Origin: Juglans regia
Lineage: Eukaryota > Streptophyta > Magnoliopsida > Fagales > Juglandaceae
Assembly (NCBI RefSeq): GCF_001411555.2
Contig: NC_049907.1
Span: 4,286,243 to 4,350,242 of the forward strand
DNA length: 64,000 nucleotides
Reading direction: 5' to 3'
Part shown: one piece after another, positions 23,175 through 34,171 of the stretch
Layout: every line of letters begins with the position of its first letter
Numbering within the stretch: position 1 is the first letter of the stretch
Made by a program: the position numbers and the translations under genes
The notes under the pieces: model-generated
What the model saw: only the letters and a program-made list of their open reading frames with translations
What the model was told of the DNA's origin: nothing
The model's database searches: none

Positions 23175-26100
23175 CTAAAAAAACGTTGACTTGATTTTAT
23201 TAAGCTGGACCAACACGTCTTTGATATCCATTCTTGTATCTGGTAATTCTTCAGAACACCTCAAGCCCAAGTCCATGATTGATGAAAGAATACTTTGCAA
23301 GGCAATGGTGTCTCTTCCATCTTCTATTCTTAGTAAACCTTCATCCACAACTTCCATCATTCTATCTGGAATGGATGCATTTACCAACTGCCTCAAAGAA
23401 AAGTCTGCAACGAACATGTGGTCGGTTGGTTTCTTCCTCGTGATCATCTCCAACAATGTTATGCCATAGCTGTAGACATCGGTTTTGATGGACACCTTCC
23501 CTTCAAATCCATATTCTAAAAATACTCACAAATTGTCAAGAAGGCATTTAACTTAGCAACTTGTGTCTTAATAAAATGGCGTAATTAAGTAATAATTCAC
23601 ATGTGCCATCTAAAAACAAAAATAGTATTTTTAAATAATGGGACTGGACCAATTAATTGTTGACTTCAATAATACTTCCCTAATTTTTTCCCTTCTACTA
23701 TAGAGAGTATTTTGTAGTCTTTGTCAGTTCCCTTTCGAAACATATTTTAATATATCATCCAAAAAATAGAATCGTAAATGCATCTACAATCCTAAATTTG
23801 AAACTCATTACTATATGATGCGTATAACAATTTACTTTAATGCAAGTATTTATTTTTAGTCTTTTGTAAAAGTTATGTATTGGCATATTTGAATAACAAT
23901 ACTTAATCCAATTGAGTTATAATTGCTTTGGAAGGAGTTTGCTTTCAAATTGAATAAAAATCTCAAGTCATTGTGAATTTGTGAGTTTGCAAACTCCCAC
24001 AACTTGCATATAAATCTTGCTAATGGTCTCATGAGAGGTTGGGTCATGCAAGCTCTTGAAGGCCAGCTTTGTGGTTGTGAGATGGCCAAAATTGAGCCAC
24101 TCACGTGGCGGCCAAAGTGAGCCACCGGTCACTGATTGGGCGATATATATGCTTTTTGTTAATTTAATGATGGATGGAAAAATTAATAGAGCATCCATCC
24201 TTCCAATAAAAGCATCCCACATGGGTTTATATCTAAAAAAAATCGCACATAAAGCTAAACTTGAGTTCTTCATAGCATACTAGGTGGTGTTTGACCAAAA
24301 CTATCTTATGAAAACATATATTTACCCTGTTAGATTTGTTTGGGATTCATGTCATATGGATATGTTAGTTCATATTCATATGAGTTTATCGACTATAAGA
24401 CTAGCTAAGAAGAGGAAAATTGCCAAGAGAGTTGTTACAAGACATTTGTAAGATCAACATCCTATTATTTATCCTTTTGATAATTAAAAAAGTTGGGTAA
24501 ATTCATGTACGTACGTACCAGGTGCGATGTAGCCAATGGTACCAAGAGTTTTGGTGTGTGTTGCGTCTTCGTTTTCGACTAAAATCTTTGCAATGCCAAA
24601 ATCACCCACATGTGCAACCATGTCCTCATCCAAAAGGATATTTGTAGGCTTCAAATCACAATGCAATATAGATTTTGATTGACCATGGTGGAGATAGTCT
24701 AAGGCTGATGCAACATCAACCATAATATTTATTCTCTGTAGAAGATCCAAGCAGTAGTTATGAGAGTATAACCATTTTTCAAGGCTGTCGTTCGACATGT
24801 ATTCAAGCACCAACGCTCTAAACTCGGGATTAGTGCATGTAGTTATGACCTTAACAAGATTTCTATGCCGAATTGTACGTAACACCTTGCATTCTGCATC
24901 AAAACTTTTGAAAGCACCCGATAATTGCAAACTTACAACTTTTACTGCAACAATTGTCCTGTCAGAAAGTATTCCTTTGTACACAGAGCCAAAACCTCCA
25001 ACTCCAAGTAAGTTGCTTTCACAAAAGTTGTTTGTCCCTTGGCAAAGCTCTTGATATGATATCATTCTATGTTCCAATGCAGACAACGCATTAAGTGGAG
25101 TGGGTATCTCCATGTTACTCTTCCGACGTCTTCTCAGCAAATAAACCAACATTATGAAGGTTATAATTGACACAATCACAGGAAGAATACATTTGATCAA
25201 AATATTTTTCATCTTTGATTGTTGGTAGGTAGGAATCGCTGGACAAGGTGGAACTCCAAAAATTGGATTCCCACAAAGTGCACTATTGCCTGAAAATGAT
25301 TCCGCCGTGAAGTTCATAAAAGGACCACCGGATGGAATCTCTCCTACTAGCTTGTTAAAAGATAAATTCAAGTATTTGAGATATGGAAGTGCCTCAAAGG
25401 ATTTAGGAATTGCACCAGAAAGATTGTTGTAAGAAAGATCTAAGAGATCTAACCCTTTAAGGTTCCCAAAAGATTGCGGAATGCCTCCTTGAAAGGAGTT
25501 GTTTGAAAGGTCAAGATGACTGAGGATTTCAAATGCTCCAATGATACTTGGAATCTCTCCGGCAATTTCATTTCTTGACAAATCTAGATATTCAAGAGTG
25601 TCCAATTTTGTCATGTTCGAAGACAAATGTTCACTAAGGAAATTCGATGACAAATCCAAGAATAATAGATTTTCGAGGCCCCATAAATTTAATGGTATTG
25701 ATGATTCGAGTCTATTGGAACTCAAATATAGCTGTACTAGTAGACTGAGGTTTGAAATGCAATTTGGGATGACTCCAGAGATTCTGTTATTTGAGAGATC
25801 CAATTCTCCCAAATTCCTTAATTGGCATATCTCTTCTAGAATCAATCCTTCAATCATGTTATTGTAAAGATGCAATCTTTGTAATCTTTCTAAACCACCG
25901 ATTGTGAAAGGGATATTTCCAGTCAAATTGTTACCTCCCAAATCAAGCCAAGTCAAGCCTTTCAAAAAACCCATTCCCATAGGAATATGACCCTTTATTT
26001 GGCAATTGCCTGCAAGAAAGATCTGTAAGGAAGCCGAAAAGTTTTGAATGGAATCTGGAATTGTTATATCCAATGGATTATAGCTTAAGGATAAACTTGT

Positions 26101-27465
26101 CAAAAATCTACAATTCGATAAAGATGAAATGAAATTGGGTTCTTGATCTGTAGCCTCATGGCCTATTAGCTGATTTCCACTCAAAAAAAGCTGTTGGAGG
26201 TACTTCAAGTTTCCAAGACTTTTGGGAATTGGTCCGGAGAATAAGTTTTCTGGAAGTGCTAATACGGTGAGCTTGGAACAATTTGAAAGATAGGATGGGA
26301 TATGACCACTGAGTTTGTTGTGACCAAGTGCGATTACTTCAAGATTAGGGCAAAATTGCCCCGAATCTAGTGATGGAAGATAACCAGACAGGGAATTTCC
26401 CTCGAAGCCGAATCGTTTTAAAGAAGTAAGGTTGAAGACTTTTTGAGGTACTGCCCCTTTGAAGTTATTCCTTCCCAAATACAAATTAGTTAACTTCTGA
26501 AGATGCCACAAATCAGTCGGAATGCTTCCTTGGATGTGGTTATCCTCAATTCCGAATTCTTGCAACCTCGACAAATTACATATGGTAGAATGTATGATAC
26601 CAGTGAAATTGTTACCTCCAAGATACAGGATTTCAAGCTTTGCAGGTAAATTGCCAATTAGAGCTTTTGAAATACTCCCATCAAATGTATTGTATGACAA
26701 AGATAAAATTGAAAGCTCCCCACAATTATTAAATTGTGAATGGAGTTGACCGCCAAATTTGTTATTCGAGAAATAAAGTCTTCTAAGATTGGGACAATGG
26801 CTACAAAGATCATTCGGAAGAGCTCCCAAGATATGATTAGACGTAACAGAAAATGCATTTAGAGAAGATATGTTAAAGATGACTAAAGGAAGTGGACCAG
26901 TGAGACTATTACGCTGCAAATTCAAGAACTCTAGCATTGACAAATTGCCAAATGATGATGGAATTGCACCGATAAGCCGGTTTGTATCAAAACTTACCAC
27001 GCGAAGCTTTCGACAATTTTGAATAGTTGGAGGGATGCTTCCTTCCAATTGGTTGGATGCCAACATGAGTATTCTCAAGCGATGTAGACGACTGATCTCA
27101 AGCGGAATAAAACCAGAGAAGTTGTTGACAGAAAGATCAAGTGAGACTAGGAATGAGAGGTTACCAATATGAGGAGAAATGGTGCCATGGAGACCCATGT
27201 AGGAAAGGTCCAAAGCGGTGACTCTTTGCCTATGTCGACTGCAAGAGACCCCAATCCAATTGCAGATCGAGTTTGGTGCGGTGGACCAATTAGTAGCCAA
27301 GAGGGTTTCATTTGGACTAGAATTGATTTGAGATTTAAAGGCAATGAGAGCAGATTGGTCAGTAAAATTGCTATAAGATTGGATCAATTGAAACATGCAA
27401 GAGTACTGCACAAACAGAAAACCCAATAGCAGAAGAAGGGATGAATTTTGATGTTTTAGCGCCAT
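23175..27465 (-). CDS. LRR receptor-like serine/threonine kinase, subfamily XII (gene A)
   Basis: Two exons: 27465-24519 and 23515-23175, joined by a 1003-bp intron with GT/AG ends (donor GTACGTACG, acceptor TTTTTAG), giving about 1095 residues. I chose the ATG at 27465, which gives MALKHQNSS then a hydrophobic signal peptide; an in-frame ATG at 27564 adds 33 residues without improving it. Order: signal peptide (1-29), LRR N-cap with the CNWIGVSC motif (about 65-75), about 22 LRRs (80-700), a transmembrane helix (about 752-778), kinase with glycine loop GVGGFGSVYKG (about 819), lysine in VAVKV (about 840), HCDLKPTN loop (about 934) and DFG (about 954). HCD in place of HRD marks a non-RD kinase, typical of the FLS2/EFR/Xa21 immune class, and the single intron just before APE fits that class. 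It likely senses an extracellular ligand at the plasma membrane; the ligand is unknown. The frame is intact. Confidence 0.93.
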
Positions 27466-28208
27466 GATCGATCGGTGCATGCAGAAGAGTTGAATTAGGA
27501 GAAGTCGAGGATCTAGTTGTAGTTTATGAAAAAGGAGACGTATATGAGGTGAATAACGGGACACGTGGTCAAGCGAACTTACACGCTACGTTAACTTTTT
27601 CTTTCTTTCCGTTTCCAAGTGTTACAATGCCAAACATTAATTACGCAGATAAACTGTAAGTCAAGCTTGCAGACTAGAAATAAATGAAATGAAAGCAACA
27701 AACAACTGCCCCGATGTTGCCATTTCGGTGGTTTCTTCCCTTAGAACAGGTCAAGGCAATAATTGTCATAATTCATTAATGACAGGTTTTTGAAAGGCAT
27801 GTTTTTTCCTGCCATTCTTTCAATTTGTGTTTTTTGAAAGTACAATTCTTTTTATAATTATATTTTAAAATAATAATATTTATATAAAATGATGTTAATT
27901 TTATTATAAAAATACTCTTAATTTAAAATATAATTATATAAAAAATTATAAAAATAATTATTTTTCTATTATTTTTCTTTTCGAAAACGAAATTTTCAAG
28001 ATAGGGTCATTCCAGTGTTTTCTCCACTAGAAAAAGTGAAATCAACAAATGTCATAATTAATTAGCAGTGAAACGGTGTGTTCTTAGGCATTGTTGGTTG
28101 TGAGTTTTTTTCAAAGCAAAATTTCCGTCATGGGGTGGCCGACAACAAGCCAGGGGTGGCCTACAACAACCAACTGGCCATTCTTTGGGAGGCCCTATCT
28201 GGACTGAC

Positions 28209-28889
28209 GGTACCTTGTCCAGGCCCACCCGTGAATGGCATCTATTTGAAAATTTAAAAATGTTTAATAGATCTATAAAGTAGTATAATATTACTGTTTT
28301 TTTTTTGTAGACTACTTTAGAATGTAAGTAGTCTCAAGAAAGCAATTAAACCCTAGCAGAGAGCAAAAGTCGCCCTGCCACGTTAGACATGAGAGAGAGA
28401 GAGAGAGAGAGAGGGGCATATGGGATATGGTTAGCCACAATTGTTTCTATTTTTCATTTGTTAAGAATCACAGCTGTCACAAATTAATTGGAGCGTGTAA
28501 ATTCCCCCTCAACACCCATCCGGCCTCTAGCCTCTCTTATTAAAAATCCATCTTGTGGGGGTGACTCGAACCCTTAGCCAAAGCATTAATACCACTAAGC
28601 CAATGAATTTGTGTTCTATGAAAGGATCCAAAATATTATAAGGCTTATAAAGTTTCCTTAATTCTCTTTCTAAAATAATTCACAATTTTTAAAAATAAAA
28701 TATCTAAAATATTATTAATAATAAATATAATATATATTATTTTAAAAATATTTCTAACATTATTTATGTTTGTATTTTTTTTAATAAATACAAAAAAAAA
28801 ACAGTAATATTATACTACTTTATAGATCTGTTAAACATTTTTAAATTTTCAAATAGATGCCATTCACGGGTGGGCCTGGACAAGGTACC
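28209..28889. mobile_element. Long-TIR (foldback-like) element, class unassigned
   Basis: The first 100 bp (28209-28308, beginning GGTACCTTGTCC) return as a nearly perfect reverse complement at 28789-28889. Both sides are flanked by GAC (28206-28208 and 28890-28892), a possible 3-bp target duplication. The 480-bp core has no gene and includes a SINE-like segment and a GA microsatellite (28391-28412). The TIRs do not look like CACTA or typical PIF ends. Confidence 0.7.
28505..28612 (-). mobile_element. tRNA-derived SINE fragment
   Basis: Read on the minus strand, this contains a Pol III A-box-like GGCTTAGTGG (28592-28601) followed at tRNA-like spacing by a B box GGTTCGAGTC (28563-28572), the internal promoter of tRNA-derived SINEs. 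It does not fold as a tRNA gene (no acceptor stem), so a SINE head is the better reading. It lies within the long-TIR element. Confidence 0.6.
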
Positions 28890-28892
28890 GAC

Positions 28893-29229
28893 GCTTTAAC
28901 ATATAATAAGAAAACTACAGATTTTCGGGTCCACCAAATATTGGTCCTTGACTTCCATTACGTACTTTGTCTGATCATAACTTTAGGGGTAAATTATTAC
29001 AATGTATTATTTCCACACATATTCAAGTGCAAAGACTAAGAAAGTTGACCACATAATAGATAGACGTAAGCCGTGATTCACGGATGCTGGTCTGGAGGAA
29101 AGTAGATAGACGTAAGCCGTGTATCTTTACTGATTGCTCCTTTGACTCTAAGTCATCCTTCAAAAAATATATGCATACGTATTATCATTTAAAATATTAA
29201 ATAATATTAATATAAATTTATTATTTTTT
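28893..29229. other. Local duplicated module, copy 1, and AT-rich spacer
   Basis: Text around 28910-29040 (GATTTTCGGGTCCACCAAAT) and GCCGTGATTCACGGATGCTG at 29072-29091 recurs at 30760-30850, 31289-31310 and 32278-32300. No open frame of note is present. Confidence 0.7.
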
Positions 29230-30245
29230 TTTTGAAATAAACCTCTGTATGTTTCCTTTTCCATTAAGTATTCAACTGGTTACAATGTTTATCATTTACA
29301 ACTTTCGGAACAATCTCAGGTGGGACACATTCCATCCACACCCTTTCCATCTCTATAGACAGTCCTATTTTAGCAAGGCAATGTGCCACTTCATTACATT
29401 CTCTATGAGTAAAAGTCAGTTTCCAACCTCTGCAACCTCTGAGTTCCTTCTGTAGATCCCCCACCGCTTGACCCTCCCATGATTCATCCTCCTCTTCCTT
29501 GTTCACCCCATCCACCACCCTCTTTGCGTCCCCTTCAAACCAAACATTATAGAAACCCAACTCTTTACACAGCTCTACCGCCCTACCCAATGCTTTGCAT
29601 TCTGCAATGAAAGGAGAAGAAACATGCTTGAATTGAGCACATAAGGATACCAGGACATCCCCTCTCCAGTCCCTTATTACCACCCCTGCTCCCATAAGTT
29701 TTTTGTTTAGGTCAAGAGCCGCATCAAAATTCACTTTGACACTCAATTCTTCAGGTTTTTGCCAAGGTCTTCTCTGCTGAGATTTTCCCATCTTCCTCCC
29801 ATCTGATATACTCTCTCTTTGTGCCTCTTGGAATTCATCTAAGCAGACTTGAGCCTTTCTCATGACACTAAAAGGGCTAGAAAAGCAGTTATCAAACACC
29901 CATTTGTTTCTTCTGATCCAGATCGAATGCATAATAGCCACTCCTCTTTCCAGCTCAGATTGAGGTAGACCCTCAACCATTTTCAACCATAGCTCCACAA
30001 AATCCTCCCCTTTCGAGTTCCATTTTTGAAAAGAGCTCCCCTTCTCTGCCCATACATCTGAAGAAGCAGGACAGGTCCACAAGACATGGACTACAGATTC
30101 TTCTCCTTGCAAGCAGATTGGACACCTTGGATCATTAATAACTTTTTTCTTATAGAGGTTCAGTTTAGTGGGCAAGATATTATGCAAAGCCTTCCAAATC
30201 ATATGCTTCCAGCCCCCTGGTACTGACAATGTTATTTCTTGTAAA
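29230..30245 (-). pseudogene. LINE (L1/RTE-type non-LTR) 3' fragment: zf-RVT and RNase H
   Basis: The minus-strand frame encodes the reverse-transcriptase-linked zinc-binding domain (CPIC, then H-V-L-W-x-C near the start) and an RNase H-like domain (VNFDAALD, then GAGVVIRDW, EGDAKRVV and the HRECNEVAH box). This pair is the usual C-terminus of plant LINE ORF2. A T-run at 29221-29232 represents the poly(A) tail. The 5' end is truncated at about 30245, so no reverse transcriptase core remains. The apparent start codon at 30280 lies in host AT-rich DNA and is not a true start. About 325 codons are open, so the insertion may be fairly recent. Confidence 0.85.
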
Positions 30246-30699
30246 AATATTATTTTTTGATAAAATAAGTTTATTTTCATCGTAAATAATCATTATTGTT
30301 CTAAATAATTCATCACAATTACTTATTTTTCTTATAGTATTATTTTTAAACTCTTTCATATTTTGTAGTACTTTATACCCTTATAGTTAAAGATAAAAGT
30401 TCGTATAAAAGCATTCACATGAGATATAAGCGAAACTGCTTGTTATCCCTCGATAAGTTGGTCAGGAACAATGTTAAACGACATTAATTTTAAATAGCTA
30501 GACAGTAGGTGAAAAAATAAACAAAAGGCCAGTAATTGCATGCAATGGATATATAATTACAAGTCAGGTAGATCCAGAAGTACAACTGATGATCATACTT
30601 TAGCTAATAAAAAACTGTGGCGCATTAATTTAAATATTTTTGAATACTCAAAAGCTGTTGGAAGAAGTGCATGGATTAAACAAGCTGATTAGTGTGTGT

Positions 30700-30702
30700 A
30701 TG

Positions 30703-30738
<36 letters not shown>

Positions 30739-30750
30739 TTATATATAAAA
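30700..30750. repeat. (TA)n / (GTAT)n microsatellite
   Basis: A TA dinucleotide run with GTATAT interruptions immediately follows GTGTGTGTATG. The small frame translating to alternating Tyr and Ile here is an artefact. Confidence 0.95.
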
Positions 30751-31285
30751 GAAAATTACAGATTTTCGGGTCCACCAAATATTGGTCTTTGACGTCCAGT
30801 CTATTACAATGTATTATTTCCATACATATTCAAGTGCAAAGACTAAAATATTTTTATAAATCCAAAATCTTTCTTGTCATGATCTCGAGTTAACTATTTA
30901 ATTAATTAAAATAATTATTTTTTTCATATTTTACAATTACACTAATTATATATTAATTAATAATTTAATTTAATATTTAAATTATTATTTTATTGTAACT
31001 TAAATATATTGTGACTAAAAAATGAAAAACAATAATTAAGTAAATAAAATAATAATTATAGAATGTGAATAGTTAATCTTTAAATTTAGAGATAAATTTA
31101 AATGTACTATAACTCAAAGTTAAAGATTAAAAAATATAATATTTAAATAATATGAAGAAAAAATATATAAGTTGATATATATTATATTTTAAAAGTTAAT
31201 ATGTAAAATAGAAAAAATATATTTTAATAATATATTTTAAAAGATTGGATGAATGTTCTACTGGGAGTGCTCTAGATAGACTCAA

Positions 31286-31870
31286 GCCGTGATTCACGGA
31301 TGCTGGTCTGGAGGATGTTGAGGCTTGATTTCAAGCAGCTTCCTATTGTACCGTATCTTGATTCTTTACAGCTTCCTCCTAATTTGACTCTGTGTCAGTA
31401 TTCTTTAATTTTCAGCGTTGATCAGACTTTCAAATATAAACAAATTCTAATCCCCTAATTTGCTTTTTCGAGTGACTTGGCGTCTAACCAATTGCCGCAC
31501 ATAACACGATGATATTAAAATGGAGTCGATCACCAAAATTCTCATTTATAGTCTTTGGCTCCGTAGCCGTGGGGTCATAATTTGAAATTAATTTTGAATG
31601 ACTTTCAACAAAATTTTAAAATTCTTCGTTTCAGAGCATTGATATTTGGTTTTATCAAATTTATCTCTAAAATTTGATAAAAGATATTTTTATAATTTCA
31701 AAATCTCCCTAGCTATGATTTCATATTGAATTAACTATTAGATTAGTCAAAATAATAATATAAAATTATTTTTTTAATAATAATATTTTAATTTATTTTT
31801 CTCATATTTTACAATTACACTAGCTATAATTTAATTTGATACTTAAAAATAGTCAGGACTAGCAGATTTT
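31286..31870. repeat. Local duplicated module, copy 2, with decayed PIF-type MITE end
   Basis: The segment from GCCGTGATTCACGGATGCTG through the AACACGATGATATTAAAATGG block matches 39726-42250 closely once the LINE at 39775-41619 is removed. From about 31636, GAGCATTGATATTTGG followed by AT-rich DNA resembles the terminus of the Harbinger element at 33735. Confidence 0.75.
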
Positions 31871-32344
31871 AAAACAACCTTACATATATACTTCTTATCT
31901 CCATGCATTCGATCCACGTTGATATAACGTTGTCTTCATGATTGTTAAAGATAAACTTAATTATTTAAATATTATATTTTAACACCTCTCGAAGTAGACT
32001 ACTATAAATAAATAACGGGTACAACCAAAATTCAAACTTTGTATTTTACTGTATTAAATCACCACTTTATCGATATAATTAATTACTTAAATTATACCTT
32101 AACAATCACCAAATTAGATCTTAAGTTTCGTTTAAAGATTCTAAATAATCTAACCTAAGTTGTATGTTCAGGAAACGTTAAATATGACAAATTATTATGA
32201 ATCACTTATGACCATTGGTCGTTGTATCCGACCAATTATTATTTCCACACATATTCAAGTAGTGCAAAGACTAAGCCGTGATTCACGGATGCTGGTCTGG
32301 ATGATGTTGAGGCTTCGTCTAATTTTCTTTTTCGAGTGATATGG

Positions 32345-32570
32345 GCAGGTTTGTGGTGGGAAATGAGAATTTTTTTGTTTTAGATAAAAATTTAAAATAT
32401 TATTTTTAATATTATTATTGTTTTGAGATTTGAAAAAATTGGATTAAGATTTTAAAAAATTAAATTGTCTATGATATTTTGTATGGAAATTTATGAAAGT
32501 TGTAATGATAAGATACGATGAAAATTTTGTATCTCATCTCATGTCTCAAATTACATGCCGCGTCTAACCA
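32345..32570. mobile_element. AT-rich MITE-like insertion
   Basis: The module copy at 32305-32960 is interrupted between GAGTGATAT and GCCGCGTCTAACC by about 225 bp that ends CTCATCTCATGTCTCAAAT. The insert resembles other small elements here (33065-33290 and 55925-56105) in its TTGAAAAAATT and AATTATTTATTATATT pieces. The boundaries are approximate. Confidence 0.5.
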
Positions 32571-33064
32571 ACCGTCATACATAACACGATAATATTAAAA
32601 AGAGTAATTTTATTCATCATTTTAATTCTTATCATCGTTCCATCATTTTATGATGTAGTATTAGATGATTAGAGATTATTTATTATATTTTATTTGTGAA
32701 CCTATCATCTAATGCACATCATATAATAATGAGAAAATAGGTAATAAATTTACTCTATTAAAATTGGAATCCTTCACCAAAAATCTTATTTATAGTTTTT
32801 AGCTCATATGATGTTGAGGAAATAAATGATAAATAAATTTATTTTATTAAAAATGGAATCGATCACCAAAAATCTCATTATATAGTCTTTGGCGCTGTAG
32901 CCGTGGTGTAATTTGAATGACTTTTAACAAAATTTTGAGATAAGAGTTTTTCTATTCTTCGATTTAGTAATTTTATACCACACATTTGTTGAAGAAAAGC
33001 AAGTAGAGATGCTGATTAAATGTTTTCTCGTGCTAAGCCGTATAAAAGCCTCATCCCAAATTGC

Positions 33065-33290
33065 AGGAATAGTTTGGATTTGAAGATAAGTTAAGATAGA
33101 TTAAAATGATTTGTGAATAATAAAATAAAAATTAAATTATTTATTATATTTTATGTGAAAATTAAAAAAAATTATTTTAAAATTTAAAAAAGTTAAATTA
33201 TTTATTATATTTTATATAAAAATTTAAAAAGTTTATAATAAAAAAAATAAGATGAATTTGAATTGAAATAGATTTAGAATGAAAACGAGG
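33065..33290. mobile_element. AT-rich MITE-like segment
   Basis: The segment starts near TAGTTTGGATTTGAAGATAAG, and its AT-rich core contains two copies of AAATTATTTATTATATTTTAT. By eye it is similar to 32345-32570 and 55925-56105. No clear target duplication could be fixed. Confidence 0.45.
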
Positions 33291-33939
33291 CCTGCCTCAA
33301 ATTCTAAATTAATTAATGATCCCCTGATTTGATTGGTCTAGTAACTTTCGTCTGTTTTGAGCCATTTGAATCACCAAAAATTTCATTAGTCTGAGCCGTA
33401 GCCCGTAGGACATTTGAATGACTTTTAGCAAAATTTTTGGATCTAGTGATAAGGATATGAGTAATAATTCATGGATAACTTTTTTTTAATAATTTTATTT
33501 TAATTATGTTTTAAAATAAACATATTTATATAAATTCATATTATTTTTATAAAAATAATTCTTAATTTAAAATAGAATTATATAAAAAAAATTATAAAAA
33601 AAAAAAATTCTGTGTCTATCATTTTTTTATGAAAATACTACCTGTTGATATTACACAATGGAAATACTCCAGCTGCAGGTCGTTTAATTATCACAACAGA
33701 CACATTTCGTTTGAGCATCAGGTCACAAGTATGAGAGCATTGGCATTGGGTTCATCAAAAGTGTAGCTAAATGTAAAATTTGATGAATTTAATTAAAATT
33801 CAACTGCATTGGATTCATCAAAGGAAGAGATGGGAAGTTGTGAGCTACAGTAAATTCATAGTATTCTTCAAATTTGAAGTGTTACTATTCATCAAGCAAA
33901 TATATTTTTTATTGTCTTTTAATCCCACAACCGCTTTTT

Positions 33940-34171
33940 TTTTTTCCCCTCTCTCTCCTTTTTCCTCCCCGCGTCTTTTCTCCCCATTTTTGTTCTCTGG
34001 AAATCACAGTACCCCTTTCTCTCTCAGTTTCTCTCATTTTCGCAAATCACTATTTCTCTCTTTCTCTCATTCTCGCGAATCGCAGGCTCCAGCTCCAGCA
34101 AATCACCATTTCTCTCGTTCTCGCGAATCGCAGGCTCCATTTCTCTCTTTCTCTCGTTCTCGTAAAACGAA
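33940..34171 (+). other. CT-rich leader with short tandem repeats (probable 5' UTR of ORF1)
   Basis: Repeated pieces TTTCTCTCGTTCTCGCGAAT and CGCAGGCTCCA occur in tandem. The run ends at AAACGAAG followed by GTACGAATG, a plausible intron donor. The candidate acceptor is TTAAAG at 35862-35867, immediately before the ORF1 start codon. A leader intron in this place is inferred from these two sites only. The overlapping frames here are low-complexity Ser/Arg/Pro text. Confidence 0.5.

Larger units (their letters stand above)
22413..28098. repeat. Arm A of a large inverted segmental duplication
   Basis: This block, with gene A and its flanks, is the reverse complement of 55417-61453 plus the short piece at 46341-46365. 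Downstream text such as CAAATTGAGAATCTCATC (22430 region) reappears inverted at 61430-61450, and upstream text such as the CTAGAAAAAGTGAAATCAAC piece at 28027-28046 reappears inverted near 55453-55475. Outside these points the similarity stops abruptly. Confidence 0.85.
30246..33734. other. AT-rich intergenic DNA built from local duplications and MITEs, no gene
   Basis: The DNA contains repeated copies of a module shared with 28.9-29.1 kb and 41.6-42.3 kb, a (TA)n microsatellite at 30700-30750 and small AT-rich MITE-like segments. Open frames are all short and AT-driven. The module includes the text TAGTCTTTGGC near 31550 and 32883 and CCGTAGCCGTGG. Confidence 0.75.

Noticed and set aside
24797..27429. 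Plus-strand frames across gene A (and the mirrored ones across gene B)
   Set aside because: Antisense shadows of LRR and kinase coding sequence, the same in both paralogs.
27466..27564. Upstream in-frame ATG giving gene A 33 more residues
   Set aside because: The downstream ATG at 27465 gives a standard signal peptide; the extension has no counterpart in gene B or in the pseudogene.
28563..28601. tRNA gene suggested by A and B boxes
   Set aside because: No acceptor stem or anticodon arm can be drawn; a SINE head fits better.
30696..30893. Frame rich in Tyr and Ile
   Set aside because: Translation of a TA microsatellite.
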